From Betaproteobacteria bacterium (GTDB lineage Bacteria > Pseudomonadota > Gammaproteobacteria > Burkholderiales > Ga0077523): DNA of 64,000 nucleotides. The notes beneath the pieces are model-generated. The model had not been told where the DNA came from, searched no databases, and saw nothing but the letters and a program-made list of their open reading frames with translations. The first letter of the stretch is position 1. Each line of letters begins with the position of its first letter. Below are positions 8,225-19,314 of the stretch, in pieces. The translations under genes and the position numbers were made by a program. Location of the stretch: assembly GCA_016713305.1 (NCBI GenBank), contig JADJPK010000004.1, forward strand, positions 372,001 through 436,000. Direction: 5' to 3'.

Positions 8225-8986
8225 TCACGCAGACGGCACGAATGCCGCCTTGCAAATCTCCAGAAAATCGGCCGCCACCAGTGACGCCCCGCCCACAAGC
8301 CCTCCATCCACATCGGGTTCGGAGAACAGTGCCCCGGCGTTCGAGCCTTTCACACTGCCTCCGTAGAGGATCAGCACACCTTCCGCGCACCCGGCATCCT
8401 TGCCAGCCACGCGACGGCGAATGAAGCTGTGGACCTCTTGCGCCTGGGCCGGCGTCGCCGTCTTGCCGGTACCTATTGCCCAGACCGGCTCGTAGGCCAG
8501 GATCGATTTCCCGACCACCTCCATGCCCGCCGTCGAAAGCACTGCGTCCAGCTGCTCGCCGATCACCGACTGAGTCCTGCCCGATTCACGTTCCTGCAGG
8601 GTTTCGCCCACACAGACGATGGGCGTAAGCCCCGCCTTCACCGCCGCTACCGCCTTGCGCGCAACGAGTTCACTCGTTTCACCATGCATCGCACGACGCT
8701 CGGAGTGCCCGACCACCACGAACCGGCAGCCAAACTCCAGGAGCATCGACCCTGAAACCTCGCCGGTGTAGGCCCCCGATTCATGGACACTCACGTCCTG
8801 CGCACCCCAACTTACAGTCGAGCCGCGCAGCAGATCGGCGCACTGTCCCAGGTAGGGAAAGGGAGCGAGAACGGCCACACCACCCCGTGGAATCCCCGGC
8901 GCTGCGGCAAGAGCACTCAGCAGCGCTTCGTTCGCCGCGAGGCTCCCGTTCATCTTCCAGTTTCCGGCGACGAACTTGGACCGCAT
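8225..8986 (-). CDS. tpiA: triosephosphate isomerase
   Basis: It interconverts dihydroxyacetone phosphate and glyceraldehyde 3-phosphate in glycolysis and gluconeogenesis. The start at 8986 (MRSKFVAGNWKMNG) places the substrate lysine at residue 11. The electrophile histidine (VVGHSERR) and the catalytic base glutamate in AYEPVWAIGTGKT are present, as is the phosphate-gripping loop GGSVKGSNA. Its 253 residues match the family. The frame is open upstream, but those residues are not family-like. Confidence 0.97.
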   Translation of the reverse strand: MRSKFVAGNWKMNGSLAANEALLSALAAAPGIPRGGVAVLAPFPYLGQCADLLRGSTVSWGAQDVSVHESGAYTGEVSGSMLLEFGCRFVVVGHSERRAMHGETSELVARKAVAAVKAGLTPIVCVGETLQERESGRTQSVIGEQLDAVLSTAGMEVVGKSILAYEPVWAIGTGKTATPAQAQEVHSFIRRRVAGKDAGCAEGVLILYGGSVKGSNAGALFSEPDVDGGLVGGASLVAADFLEICKAAFVPSA

Positions 8987-9157
8987 GACCGTGTGGACTG
9001 CCCCTGTAAATCCTTGAGAGTGTACTCGTCGCCCCGCGCCTGGGTCAACGGTGGTGCAGTGCAAAAGGGAAGGTTCGGGCCGCCCACCAACACGGTACTC
9101 GCGTCGGGTCATTCGTCCCGACGGCCGGATGACCTCCGGCCGACGACAACAGCCGGA

Positions 9158-9958
9158 TCAGCCGAAACGACCCGTGATGTAGTCCTCGGTCGCCTTGTTC
9201 TTGGGCTTGATGAAGATCGTGTCCGTCGCGTCGAACTCGATCATTTCGCCGAGATACATGTAGGCAGTGAAGTCGGAGACCCGCGCCGCCTGCTGCATGT
9301 TGTGCGTGACGATGAGGATCGTGACCTTGTCCTTCAGATCGGCGATCAGTTCCTCGATGCTTGCCGTGGCAATGGGATCCAGAGCCGAAGTCGGCTCGTC
9401 GAACAGCAGGATTTCCGGCTCGGTGGCGAGCGCCCGGGCGATGCACAGCCGCTGCTGCTGTCCGCCGGAAAGATTGAAGGCAAGATCGTTCAGGCGATCC
9501 TTCACCTCGTCCCACAGGGCCGCCCCGCGAAGCGCCTGTTCCACTTTCTCGTCGAGCACCGCCATCCCGCGGACGCCCCGCACGCGCAGACCGTAGGCGA
9601 CGTTCTCGAAGATCGACTTGGGAAAAGGGTTGGGCTTCTGGAACACCATGCTGATCCGCATCCGGACCTCGATCGGATCCACTTGCGGATGCAGGAGGTT
9701 CGTGTCGTCCGGAAAGAAGCGGATCTCCCCTTCGTAACGATTTCCAGGATACAGATCGTGCATGCGGTTGAAACACCGCAGATACGTCGACTTTCCGCAA
9801 CCCGAGGGTCCGATCAATGCCGTGACCTTGCGCTCGTAGATCGGCATGTTGATGGATTTCAGGGCGTGAAAGCTGCTGTAGTGGAAGCTGAGATTTCTGG
9901 CCTCGGCTTTCACCTTGAGGTCCGCAAGGGCGACGGCCCCTTCCGTGATCTTTGACAT
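9158..9958 (-). CDS. pstB: phosphate ABC transporter ATP-binding protein PstB
   Basis: This 266-residue ATPase powers high-affinity phosphate import. Walker A GPSGCGKST, signature LSGGQQQRLCIARAL, Walker B ILLFDEPTSALDP and the switch histidine (VTHNMQQA) are all present. It follows pstA by 9 bases. No phoU follows; the next gene is tpiA. Confidence 0.97.
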   Translation of the reverse strand: MSKITEGAVALADLKVKAEARNLSFHYSSFHALKSINMPIYERKVTALIGPSGCGKSTYLRCFNRMHDLYPGNRYEGEIRFFPDDTNLLHPQVDPIEVRMRISMVFQKPNPFPKSIFENVAYGLRVRGVRGMAVLDEKVEQALRGAALWDEVKDRLNDLAFNLSGGQQQRLCIARALATEPEILLFDEPTSALDPIATASIEELIADLKDKVTILIVTHNMQQAARVSDFTAYMYLGEMIEFDATDTIFIKPKNKATEDYITGRFG

Positions 9959-9967
9959 GGTTTCAGT

Positions 9968-10891
9968 TCACCACTTGATGTTCTTGCGAAGACGATAGCG
10001 GATGAAGATGGCCAGCGCGTTCATGGAAAGAGTCATCACCACCAGCACGAGCCCTGCGGCTGCGGCGTTCTGGTGGAAGGCCGCCTCGGGCCGGGACGTC
10101 CAGTTGAACATCTGGATGGGCATGACCGTGAAGGGCGACATGAGCCATTCGAACGAAAGAAACGGGAACGATGCCGTCACGGGCGCGGCCGGGAGAAACG
10201 CGATGAACGTCAGCGCGCCGATGGTGATGATCGGGGCGGTTTCGCCGATGGCTCGCGCCATGCCGATGATCACGCCCGTCAGAATGCCGGGCGCCGAATA
10301 TCGAATGATGTGGTCCGACGTCGTCTGCCACTTGGTGGCCCCCAGAGCGTAGGCACCTTCCCGAATGGACCCCGGAATGGCCCGGATCGCTTCGCGCGTG
10401 GCCACGATCACGACCGGAAGAATGAGCAATGCAAGGGTGAGTCCGGCGGAGAGAATGCTCTGTCCGAATCCGAACTTGTACACAAACAATCCGAGCGCCA
10501 GCAACCCGTACACGATGGACGGGACTCCCGCCAGATTGGTCACGTTGATTTCGATGACATCCGTGATCCAGTTCTTGGGCGCGTATTCCTCGAGATAGAC
10601 GGCAGCCCCGACGCCCAGCGGAATCGCCGCACATGCAGTCACCACCATGACGAGCGTGGTCCCCACCCACGCGGAGAGAATCCCGGCATTCTCTGGCCGT
10701 CGCGAAGGGAAGTGGGTGAAGAATTCGGGATTCAGGCGCGCCGAACCGTCGTAGACCATGCCCGCGAACAGCGTGAGGAAAGTGAGGATTCCCACCATCA
10801 GGGCCATCAGGCCGCACAGCGCAAAGATGAGGTCCCACCGCTTGTGTCTGGCGATGAGTACGCGAATCTCGTCGACGTTCTGCTTGAGCAT
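9968..10891 (-). CDS. pstA: phosphate ABC transporter permease PstA
   Basis: This 307-residue inner-membrane permease has about six hydrophobic segments. The ABC-coupling EAA loop is seen around GAYALGATKWQTTSDHIIRY and the conserved segment ARAIGETAPIITIGA follows. It pairs with PstC and is driven by PstB. It starts one base after the pstC stop, consistent with coupled translation. Confidence 0.96.
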   Translation of the reverse strand: MLKQNVDEIRVLIARHKRWDLIFALCGLMALMVGILTFLTLFAGMVYDGSARLNPEFFTHFPSRRPENAGILSAWVGTTLVMVVTACAAIPLGVGAAVYLEEYAPKNWITDVIEINVTNLAGVPSIVYGLLALGLFVYKFGFGQSILSAGLTLALLILPVVIVATREAIRAIPGSIREGAYALGATKWQTTSDHIIRYSAPGILTGVIIGMARAIGETAPIITIGALTFIAFLPAAPVTASFPFLSFEWLMSPFTVMPIQMFNWTSRPEAAFHQNAAAAGLVLVVMTLSMNALAIFIRYRLRKNIKW

Positions 10892-10892
10892 T

Positions 10893-11839
10893 TCAGTAGG
10901 CCTGCCGGAACTTTCGCCGGAGCAGATGCCCCAGGACGTTGAACGCGAGCGTGAGCAGCATCAGTGTGAGACCGGCAGCGAAGATCGTCTGGTAGCCGAT
11001 GGATCCGTGCGGCAGATCCCCAGGGCGACCTGCACGATGTACGCGGTGATCGTCGCGGCCGGCTCCAGAGGGTTCCACGTGAGATTGGGCTGCATCCCCG
11101 CAGCCACGGCCAGGATCATCGTCTCTCCCACCGCGCGGGAAATCCCCAGAATGTAGGCGGCGGCGATCCCCGAGAATGCTGCTGGCGTCACAACGCGGAT
11201 GGCGGTCTGGAACCTTGTGGCGCCCATGGCGTACGAACCCTCCCGCATGCTCATCGGGACCGACCGCATGGCATCCTCGCTCACCGAACTTACATAGGGA
11301 ATGATCATGATGCCCATCACGAGTCCTGCCGACAGCAGGTTGAAGCCGGGCAGTTCCGGCATGAAGAACTGGAGGGCGGGCGTCACATACAACAGTGCGA
11401 AATAGCCGTATACGACAGTGGGCACGCCTCCCAGCAGCTCGAGGAACGGCTTGGCCACCTCGCGCAACGTGAATGGAGCGAATTCGGAAAGGTAGATCGC
11501 GATGATGGTCCCGAGAGGAATGGCAACAGCCAGCGCCACCATCGAACTGACCAGCGTGCCGGACAGCAGCACCATGATTCCGTAGTGTGCGTCATCGAAC
11601 AGCGGGGTCCACTGGGTATCGGTCAGGAAATCCCACAGCGGTACGTGCAGGAAGAACTGAAGCGACTCGCTCACGAGCACCCAGACGATCCCCCCCGTGA
11701 CGAACACCGAGAACAGCGCGGCGAGCAGCAGCACGGTCTCGATGATCTTTTCCTTCACGTGACGCGTTGCGCGCTTTTGCAGGCGGTTGCTGACCGTGTG
11801 CACGATCGGCAGCGACTCCGGCTGAAGTACGGTGCTCAA
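10893..11839 (-). pseudogene. pstC: phosphate ABC transporter permease PstC, one apparent frameshift near the 3' end
   Basis: PstC is the second permease of the PstSCAB phosphate importer. From the TTG at 11839 (preceded by AGAGG) the frame runs through all but the last helix, including the coupling loop GSYAMGATRFQTAIRVV. It then shifts at the four-C run 11018-11021. The C-terminus continues one frame over as DLPHGSIGYQTIFAAG through to RRKFRQAY, ending at 10893. One extra G in that run (minus strand) restores the usual protein of about 315 residues. In the unrepaired frame the product gains an unrelated tail and loses the final helix. A sequencing deletion is the simplest explanation; a real inactivating mutation cannot be excluded. 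Confidence 0.92.
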
Positions 11840-11970
11840 GATGCTGGGCCTCTGTTGCTGGGCAGGGTCATGTCTTCATGCTGCCGGTACCGCCGGGTCC
11901 GGCCGGAACGAAATTCGCCGGAGAGGCGCGGACGCACCCCTCCGGCGATCTACAGTTTATAGCGCAATCC

Positions 11971-12981
11971 TTACAGCTTCGCTTCCAGCTTCATCAACTC
12001 CTCGATCGTCAGACCGACCTTGTTCTCGCCGCCGAACTTGGTGCCCAGTACCTTCTTTTCCACGGCTTCCATGTTGTGGGCGTATGCCTTCTGAGGCAGG
12101 GGAACGTAGCGAACCTCCTTGATCAGATCTTCGGAGTTCTTCATGTAGAACTGGATGAATTCCTTGATCTCGGTTCGATCGAGCGATTTCACGTTGACGT
12201 AGATGAAGATCGGACGGGCAAGAGGCTGATACGTCCCGTCGACCACGGTCTCCATGGAGGGACCGACCGGCTTCCCCGTCTTGGGATTGATGATCGGGAG
12301 CGCCTTCAGCTTGTCCTTGTTTTCCGCGTAGTACGCGTAACCGAAGTACCCCAGGCCGTTGACATCCCTGGCAACCCCTTGCACCAGGACGTTGTCGTCC
12401 TCGGCGGCGGTGAAGTCACCGCGGCTGGACTTCGACTTTCCGTTGACTGCCTCGGTGAAGTAATCGAAGGTGCCGGAATCGGCCCCGGGCCCGAAGAGCT
12501 TCATCGGCTCATCCGGCCATGCCGGATTGATCTGCTTCCACTTTGTGACCTTTCCCTGGGCAGCAGGCTCCCACATCTTCTTCAATTCGGCGACCGTGAT
12601 GGACTTGAGCCAGTTGTTCTTGGGATTGATCACCACCGTCAAGGCATCGTAGGCGACGGGCAGTTCGATGTACTGCACACCCGTCTTCTTGCACTCTTCC
12701 ATTTCGCGCGCGAGGATGGGCCTGGAGGCGTCGGAAATATCGGTCTCGCCGCGGCAGAATTTCTTGAACCCGCCGCCCGTACCGGAGATACCGACGGTCA
12801 CGCGGACCTTGCCGCGCTTGGATGCCTGGAACTCCTCGGCGACAGCTTCGGTGATGGGAAAAACGGTGGACGAACCGTCGACCTTGATGACCTCCTGAGC
12901 AGTTGCCACAGAAGGGGTCGATGCCATGGCGGCCAGGAAGGCCGTGGCGAGGATGGAACGAACCAGGGGTTGTGCTTGCAT
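11971..12981 (-). CDS. pstS: periplasmic phosphate-binding protein PstS
   Basis: This 336-residue periplasmic protein captures phosphate for PstCAB. A signal peptide spans about residues 1-28 (cleavage near SVATAQ), and the mature protein opens with IKVDGSSTVFPIT, the phosphate-site motif. SGTGGGFKKFCRGETDISDASRP is split by the binding cleft, and GADSGTFDYFTEAV supplies further ligands. The start codon and its ribosome-binding site lie inside a long inverted repeat (12979-13038), suggesting translational control. Phosphate-starvation induction through PhoB is expected for the family, but I see only a weak half-match (GTGTCACA) to a Pho box upstream. Confidence 0.96.
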   Translation of the reverse strand: MQAQPLVRSILATAFLAAMASTPSVATAQEVIKVDGSSTVFPITEAVAEEFQASKRGKVRVTVGISGTGGGFKKFCRGETDISDASRPILAREMEECKKTGVQYIELPVAYDALTVVINPKNNWLKSITVAELKKMWEPAAQGKVTKWKQINPAWPDEPMKLFGPGADSGTFDYFTEAVNGKSKSSRGDFTAAEDDNVLVQGVARDVNGLGYFGYAYYAENKDKLKALPIINPKTGKPVGPSMETVVDGTYQPLARPIFIYVNVKSLDRTEIKEFIQFYMKNSEDLIKEVRYVPLPQKAYAHNMEAVEKKVLGTKFGGENKVGLTIEELMKLEAKL

Positions 12982-13038
12982 CTCGAAATCTCCCGCGAAT
13001 AAGCGCAGTGGCTTTGCAAAGGGAGTTTATTTCGAGAT
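12979..13038 (-). promoter_or_regulatory. inverted repeat enclosing the pstS ribosome-binding site and start codon
   Basis: In the mRNA sense, ATCTCGAAAT (13038-13029) can pair perfectly with ATTTCGAGAT (12988-12979), and CTCCC (13025-13021) with GGGAG (12993-12989). This forms a 15-pair stem with a three-base bulge and a loop of about 27 bases. The GGGAG is the Shine-Dalgarno sequence and the last two stem bases are the A and U of the start codon. The folded form would hide both, as in RNA thermometers and other occluding leaders. It could instead be a DNA operator palindrome. Confidence 0.6.
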
Positions 13039-13129
13039 TGTGACACTTTAATTGCACGCGAGGCTCGGAAGTGCGTCTCCGGGCCTCGCATTCGTCGCCC
13101 GCAGCCCCGAACGGGCCTGGGGCTCCGGG

Positions 13130-14488
13130 TCAAGCGGCGGCGGGAAGTGCCTTGATGACGTCCGCGATCTGTCCCGCGAGGAGCGATACCTCCTTTTCGT
13201 CCTCTCCTTCCACCATGACACGGAGTACGGGTTCCGTTCCCGAAGGGCGAAGCAGGACGCGCCCTCGCCGATCGAGCCGCCGCTCAGCGCCCTGAACCGC
13301 GGCAACGATATCGCTGTTGGAACGGAAATCGAAACCGCGCCGGACAGGCACGTTGATGAGTCTCTGGGGCATCAGCCGGACGTCGGCGCAGGCCTCGGCG
13401 AGCGCTTCCCCGCTCGACGCCAGCGCGTCGAGCACCTGCAGTCCTGAAATGAGGCCATCTCCAGTGGTGTGCTTGTCCAGACAGACAATATGCCCAGACC
13501 CTTCCCCGCCCAGCATCCAGCCCTTGTTCATGAGCATTTCCAGGACATATCGATCACCGACGGCGGACCGCGCAAAAGGAATTTCAAGCCGCTCGAGCGC
13601 CTTCTCCATGCCGAAATTGGTCATGACCGTTCCCACGACACCGCCGGACATGATTCCGGCGCGCTTCCGATGCCGTGCGATGACGTACAGCAGCTGATCG
13701 CCATCGTAGATGCGGCCCGCACCATCCACCATGATGAGCCGGTCGCCATCTCCATCCAGGGCAAGACCCAGGTGTGCCCCGGCCCGCCTGACCTCTTCGG
13801 CGATGAACCCGGGATGCGTCGCTCCGCAACCTTCGTTGATGTTCAGTCCATCCGGATGATTTCCGATCTCGATGACCTCGGCGCCCAGTTCGTGGAGCAC
13901 CGGTCCCGCGACGTGGTACCCCGCACCATTGGCCGAGTCGACGACGACACGGAGCCCTCGCAGATCGCGCTCGTTGGGGAACGTGCTCTTGCAGAACTCG
14001 ATGTATCTGCCATCCGCCTCGACGACCCGCCTTGCCTTGCCCAGTTCTGCCGAAGGCCGGCACTCGATCGGAGCTTCCAGGCGTTCCTCGATCCGCCGCT
14101 CCACTTCATCAGGAAGTTTGTGGCCGTTCGCACCGAAGAACTTGATGCCATTGTCGTCGTAGGGGTTATGGGAAGCGCTGATCACGACGCCGGCGGAGAG
14201 CCGCAAGGCACGCGTGAGATAGGCAATCGCCGGAGTAGGCATTGGCCCGGCCAGCCATACGTCGACGCCTGCCGCCGCGAGGCCCGCCTGGAGAGCGGAT
14301 TCCAGAAGATAGCCGGAAATTCGGGTGTCCTTGCCGATCAGGACGGCTGCGTGCGTCCCTGGGGGCGCCTCCTTCGACAGCACGACTCCGGCTGCGAAAC
14401 CCAGTCGCATCACCAGTTCCGGCGTGATCGGCGGCTCGCCGACACGTCCCCGAATTCCATCCGTGCCGAAGTACTTTCGCTTTGTCAC
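13130..14488 (-). CDS. glmM: phosphoglucosamine mutase
   Basis: It converts glucosamine 6-phosphate to glucosamine 1-phosphate for UDP-GlcNAc and cell-wall synthesis. The start is the GTG at 14488 (VTKRKYFGTDGIRG), one base after the folP stop, giving 452 residues. The phosphoserine is S105 in ISASHNPYDDNG, the metal loop is DGDGDR, and the sugar and phosphate sites (GEGSGH and RPSGTEPVLRVMVE) are present. The folP-glmM order next to ftsH is widespread in proteobacteria. Confidence 0.97.
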   Translation of the reverse strand: MTKRKYFGTDGIRGRVGEPPITPELVMRLGFAAGVVLSKEAPPGTHAAVLIGKDTRISGYLLESALQAGLAAAGVDVWLAGPMPTPAIAYLTRALRLSAGVVISASHNPYDDNGIKFFGANGHKLPDEVERRIEERLEAPIECRPSAELGKARRVVEADGRYIEFCKSTFPNERDLRGLRVVVDSANGAGYHVAGPVLHELGAEVIEIGNHPDGLNINEGCGATHPGFIAEEVRRAGAHLGLALDGDGDRLIMVDGAGRIYDGDQLLYVIARHRKRAGIMSGGVVGTVMTNFGMEKALERLEIPFARSAVGDRYVLEMLMNKGWMLGGEGSGHIVCLDKHTTGDGLISGLQVLDALASSGEALAEACADVRLMPQRLINVPVRRGFDFRSNSDIVAAVQGAERRLDRRGRVLLRPSGTEPVLRVMVEGEDEKEVSLLAGQIADVIKALPAAA

Positions 14489-14489
14489 T

Positions 14490-15344
14490 CTACCCCCTCG
14501 ATTCAGTCTCGACCGCCCTGAGAATGGCCAGGGCGTCCCGCGTCGGTGCGACATCGTGCACCCGGACGATTTCCGCCCCGCGTTGCACCGCCAGCATCGC
14601 CGCCGCCACGCTCGCGAAAAGCCGGTCGTCCACAGCTCTCCCGGTGATCTGTCCGAGCGTCGACTTCCGCGACAGGCCTGCCATCACCGGCCAGCCCAGG
14701 TTGCGAAGATCCGACAGTCGCCGCCACAACGTCAGGTTGTGCTCCGCGGTCTTGCCGAATCCGAACCCCGGGTCAATCACGATCCGTTCCCGAGCTATGC
14801 CCATGGCTTCCGCCGCTTCGGCTCTCTGTTTCAGGAATCCGCCCACTTCCGCCACGACATCGTCGTAATGCGGAGCTTGCTGCATGCTCCGGGGCGTGCC
14901 GAGCATGTGCATCAGGCACACGGCGGCGCCGCTCCCGGCGACGGTCTCGAGCGCATCGGGCTCCCGAAGGGCTCTCACGTCATTGACCATGGCGACGCCC
15001 AGCGGCAGGACTTCGCGCATCACGTCGGGTTTGCTGGTGTCGACCGAGATGGGAAACCGGGGGGCGAGCAGTTCCACGACGGGCCGGAGCCGGCGCAGTT
15101 CCTCTTCCGGCCCGACAGCCTCCGCGCCTGGACGGGTGGATTCCCCGCCCACATCGATGATGTCCGCTCCCTCTTGCATCATCTGCCTGGCGCGATCCAG
15201 AGCCGATTCGGCCCCGAAGAACCGCCCGCCGTCGGAAAAGGAATCCGGAGTCACGTTCAGGATTCCCATGATGAGCGGACGGTCGAGCACGAAACGATAG
15301 GTCCCCGCATGGAGGACTCTGGGGGCACTGCGGGAAAGACTCAT
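14490..15344 (-). CDS. folP: dihydropteroate synthase
   Basis: It condenses p-aminobenzoate with a pterin pyrophosphate in folate synthesis and is the sulfonamide target. Its 284 residues include the signature IMGILNVTPDSFSDGGRF near residue 25, the second motif GADIIDVGGESTRPGA, the DPGFGFGK lysine/pyrophosphate loop, and a C-terminal VHDV. It lies between ftsH and glmM and is transcribed with glmM. Confidence 0.97.
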   Translation of the reverse strand: MSLSRSAPRVLHAGTYRFVLDRPLIMGILNVTPDSFSDGGRFFGAESALDRARQMMQEGADIIDVGGESTRPGAEAVGPEEELRRLRPVVELLAPRFPISVDTSKPDVMREVLPLGVAMVNDVRALREPDALETVAGSGAAVCLMHMLGTPRSMQQAPHYDDVVAEVGGFLKQRAEAAEAMGIARERIVIDPGFGFGKTAEHNLTLWRRLSDLRNLGWPVMAGLSRKSTLGQITGRAVDDRLFASVAAAMLAVQRGAEIVRVHDVAPTRDALAILRAVETESRG

Positions 15345-15397
15345 GGCAACAGGCCGCCTCCCCTGCGCTCAGCAGGCAGATGACGGGAGGGTGCTCC

Positions 15398-15439
15398 AAA
15401 AACAGACGGCAGGACGCGGTCCAACCGCGTTCCTGCCGT
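15398..15439 (-). terminator. Rho-independent terminator after ftsH
   Basis: On the minus strand an ACGGCAGGAACGCGGT-type stem (15439-15424) pairs with 15420-15406 around a 3-base loop, with one bulged base, and is followed by CTGTTTTTGG. The stem is about 15 pairs and the T-run lies at 15402-15398. It sits 20 bases beyond the ftsH stop, so folP-glmM probably has its own promoter or depends on readthrough. Confidence 0.85.
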
Positions 15440-15458
15440 GATCCGGATCGTCTCGAAC

Positions 15459-17348
<1,890 letters not shown>

Positions 17349-17628
17349 GTTCACTCCTTGATTACGGAAGGTCCGATTGATGAGCGAAGGAATCGCGGTG
17401 CGGTCCAGAACGGGCGATGGCAAGCAGCGAGGCACCGACGAAACCGGATATCCCATCGAGCCGGCCAACGCAGCCAGCGCCAGCTTCCAGCGCAAGCCGT
17501 GGGGCTTCCGTCGCGACCGCGTACATTGATCAGACCTTCCTCAAGGCCGCGAGGGGATTCCCGCAGCCTCACAGCACGATTGGTCCGATTCTAATCCGTT
17601 TTCGTTCCCCGCCCGGGCTGGGAAATCA
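17349..17628. other. intergenic stretch between ftsH and rlmE
   Basis: These 280 bases hold no gene I can support; short frames here are shadows without family resemblance. The part next to ftsH contains its AAGGAG ribosome-binding site and presumably part of its promoter region. I see no clear terminator for rlmE. Confidence 0.5.
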
Positions 17629-18282
17629 TCAAACTTCCCGCTCCGACGGCTCGGGGGCATCGTTCTGCACTGGATCGCGCGCGACAACATAGGTTTCACT
17701 GCTTCTCCCGCGGGAGGCCTCCGGCTTCCGGACGGCGACCTTCCGGAATCCGGCCCTGATCTCCCTCATGAGGGCATCGAAGCCCTCGCCATGGAAAACC
17801 TTCACCACCATGACGCCGTTTGACGACAGATGCGTCCTGGCAAAGTCCAGAGCCAGCTCCGCGAGGTACGCGCCACGGGCCTGGTCCACGCCCGCGATGC
17901 CACTCAAGTTGGGGGCCATGTCCGATAGCACAAGGTCGACCCGCCTGCCCTCGAGCAGCGATTCCATCTGCGCGAGCACACCGTCGTCGCCGAAATCTCC
18001 CCGGACGAACCGGACACCCGGCAAGGGCGCCATCTCCAACAGATCGACCGCGACGACGCGTCCCGTGGGTCCGACCCTGTCGGCAGCCACCTGGGACCAC
18101 CCGCCCGGCGCCGCACCCAGATCCACGACCCAGGCGCCGGCCCGCAGGATCCTGTCCCTTTCGTCGATCTGCATCAGCTTGAAGGCCGCGCGCGACCGGT
18201 AGCCGTCGGACTTGGCCTTCCGGACCCACGCGTCCGTGACGTGTTCCCTCATCCAGGCCTTGCTCGTCTTGGTACGGCTCAT
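17629..18282 (-). CDS. rlmE: 23S rRNA 2'-O-methyltransferase RlmE (FtsJ)
   Basis: It methylates the 2'-hydroxyl of U2552 in the A-loop of 23S rRNA. From ATG 18282 (MSRTKTSKAWMREHVTDAWV) there are 217 residues. The K-D-K-E tetrad is visible: K in VRKAKSDGYRSRAA, D in LVLSDMAPNLSG, K in MVVKVFHGEG, and E in SSETYVVA. The SAM loop is DLGAAPGGWSQ. It is upstream of ftsH as in Escherichia coli and divergent from yhbY, with 83 bases between them. Confidence 0.97.
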   Translation of the reverse strand: MSRTKTSKAWMREHVTDAWVRKAKSDGYRSRAAFKLMQIDERDRILRAGAWVVDLGAAPGGWSQVAADRVGPTGRVVAVDLLEMAPLPGVRFVRGDFGDDGVLAQMESLLEGRRVDLVLSDMAPNLSGIAGVDQARGAYLAELALDFARTHLSSNGVMVVKVFHGEGFDALMREIRAGFRKVAVRKPEASRGRSSETYVVARDPVQNDAPEPSEREV

Positions 18283-18365
18283 GTTCCCCTGACCTCGAGT
18301 CGGCTCGGATCGCACGCAACGTTCCGTGCGATGCGACAATCCACGATTTCACGGAGTCTCCGACC

Positions 18366-18716
18366 ATGCCCCTCACAGCCGCCCAGCGCAAGTCCCTCAA
18401 GGCCAGAGCCCATGCCCTGCAACCCGTCGTCCTGATCGGGGGTAACGGACTGACGGAGGCGGTACTTAAGGAAATCGACGCCTCGCTGAAGGCGCACGAA
18501 CTCATCAAGGTTCACGTCGCGGGAGAAGACAAGCAAACCCGTGAACTCCTCCAGGCGGAAATCTGCGGCCAGGTCTCCGCGGAACCGGTCCAGGCGATCG
18601 GAAGGATGCTCGTCATCTACCGGGAGAAGCCGGCGTCGGGCACCCAGGGGTCGAAGGCGTCTTCGAGGCGGCGCACGCCGCGCCAGACCAAGCGCAGCTT
18701 CCAGGGGCACGAGTAG
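18366..18716 (+). CDS. yhbY: CRS1-YhbY domain RNA-binding protein
   Basis: This 116-residue protein is homologous to YhbY, which binds pre-50S ribosomal particles and is related to KH-like CRM domains. The conserved loop VVLIGGNGLTEAVLKEID and the segment AHELIKVHVAGED identify it. A short basic tail (SSRRRTPRQTKRSF) extends beyond the domain and may bind RNA. It is divergent from rlmE, a conserved arrangement that links the two ribosome-assembly genes. Confidence 0.94.
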   Translation: MPLTAAQRKSLKARAHALQPVVLIGGNGLTEAVLKEIDASLKAHELIKVHVAGEDKQTRELLQAEICGQVSAEPVQAIGRMLVIYREKPASGTQGSKASSRRRTPRQTKRSFQGHE

Positions 18717-18815
18717 AGCCTGATAGCGCAAGTGTTGTCGCCTGGGGACGATCACATCGATGTACGGGGTGGTGATGCATTTCCGGCGGACGGAGGCCGC
18801 GGCTTCGGCGGCCGT

Positions 18816-19268
18816 TCACCGCCGGCTGGAAATGACCAGGAATACGGCCAGCAGGCTCTGGAACACATAAAGGAGGCTCGCCACGCCGTGCCAGGTGGCG
18901 AACCTGTCGCGGAAGACGCTCTCCATCACCTCTCTCGGCAAGGCCTGAGCCTTGAGTCCGGCAAGGATCGGCTGGATCCCGAACTGGCCGGCGACGACCA
19001 GAGCGGTCATGAGAACAACCACCCAGAAGAACGCCTGCTTCATCGCCTTGAGTCCCACGGTTCCCAGGCGGTGCACCAGGAGAAATGCCGCGCAGGCAAG
19101 CCCCACGAACGCCATCCCCGTGAACATGGTGCCGGCAAGATTGCCCGCGATCTGTCTGTCCGGCGCGGAATGAAAAAGCAGGGGGGCGACGAGATATCCG
19201 GTCACCCACATGCCCCCTGCCCACAGGGCGACGGCGATCTGGTCGAGGGCGGCGAAGATCCGGCTCAC
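18816..19268 (-). CDS. DUF4149 family membrane protein
   Basis: This 150-residue protein has four hydrophobic segments (about residues 7-28, 47-66, 78-98 and 128-147). The N-terminal pattern VALWAGGMWVTGYLVAPLLF is typical of DUF4149. Its place between greA and yhbY/rlmE is frequent in betaproteobacteria. The start is a GTG at 19268. The biochemical role is unknown for the family; integral inner-membrane location is the only safe inference. Confidence 0.85.
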   Translation of the reverse strand: MSRIFAALDQIAVALWAGGMWVTGYLVAPLLFHSAPDRQIAGNLAGTMFTGMAFVGLACAAFLLVHRLGTVGLKAMKQAFFWVVVLMTALVVAGQFGIQPILAGLKAQALPREVMESVFRDRFATWHGVASLLYVFQSLLAVFLVISSRR

Positions 19269-19314
19269 GAAGCCGGTCCGGCCGCCTGGAAAGGCGCGCG
19301 TCGAGGCAGCAAGG

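Noticed and set aside
13030..13060. Pho box upstream of pstS
   Set aside because: Only one weak half-site (GTGTCACA) is visible; the second direct repeat is missing.
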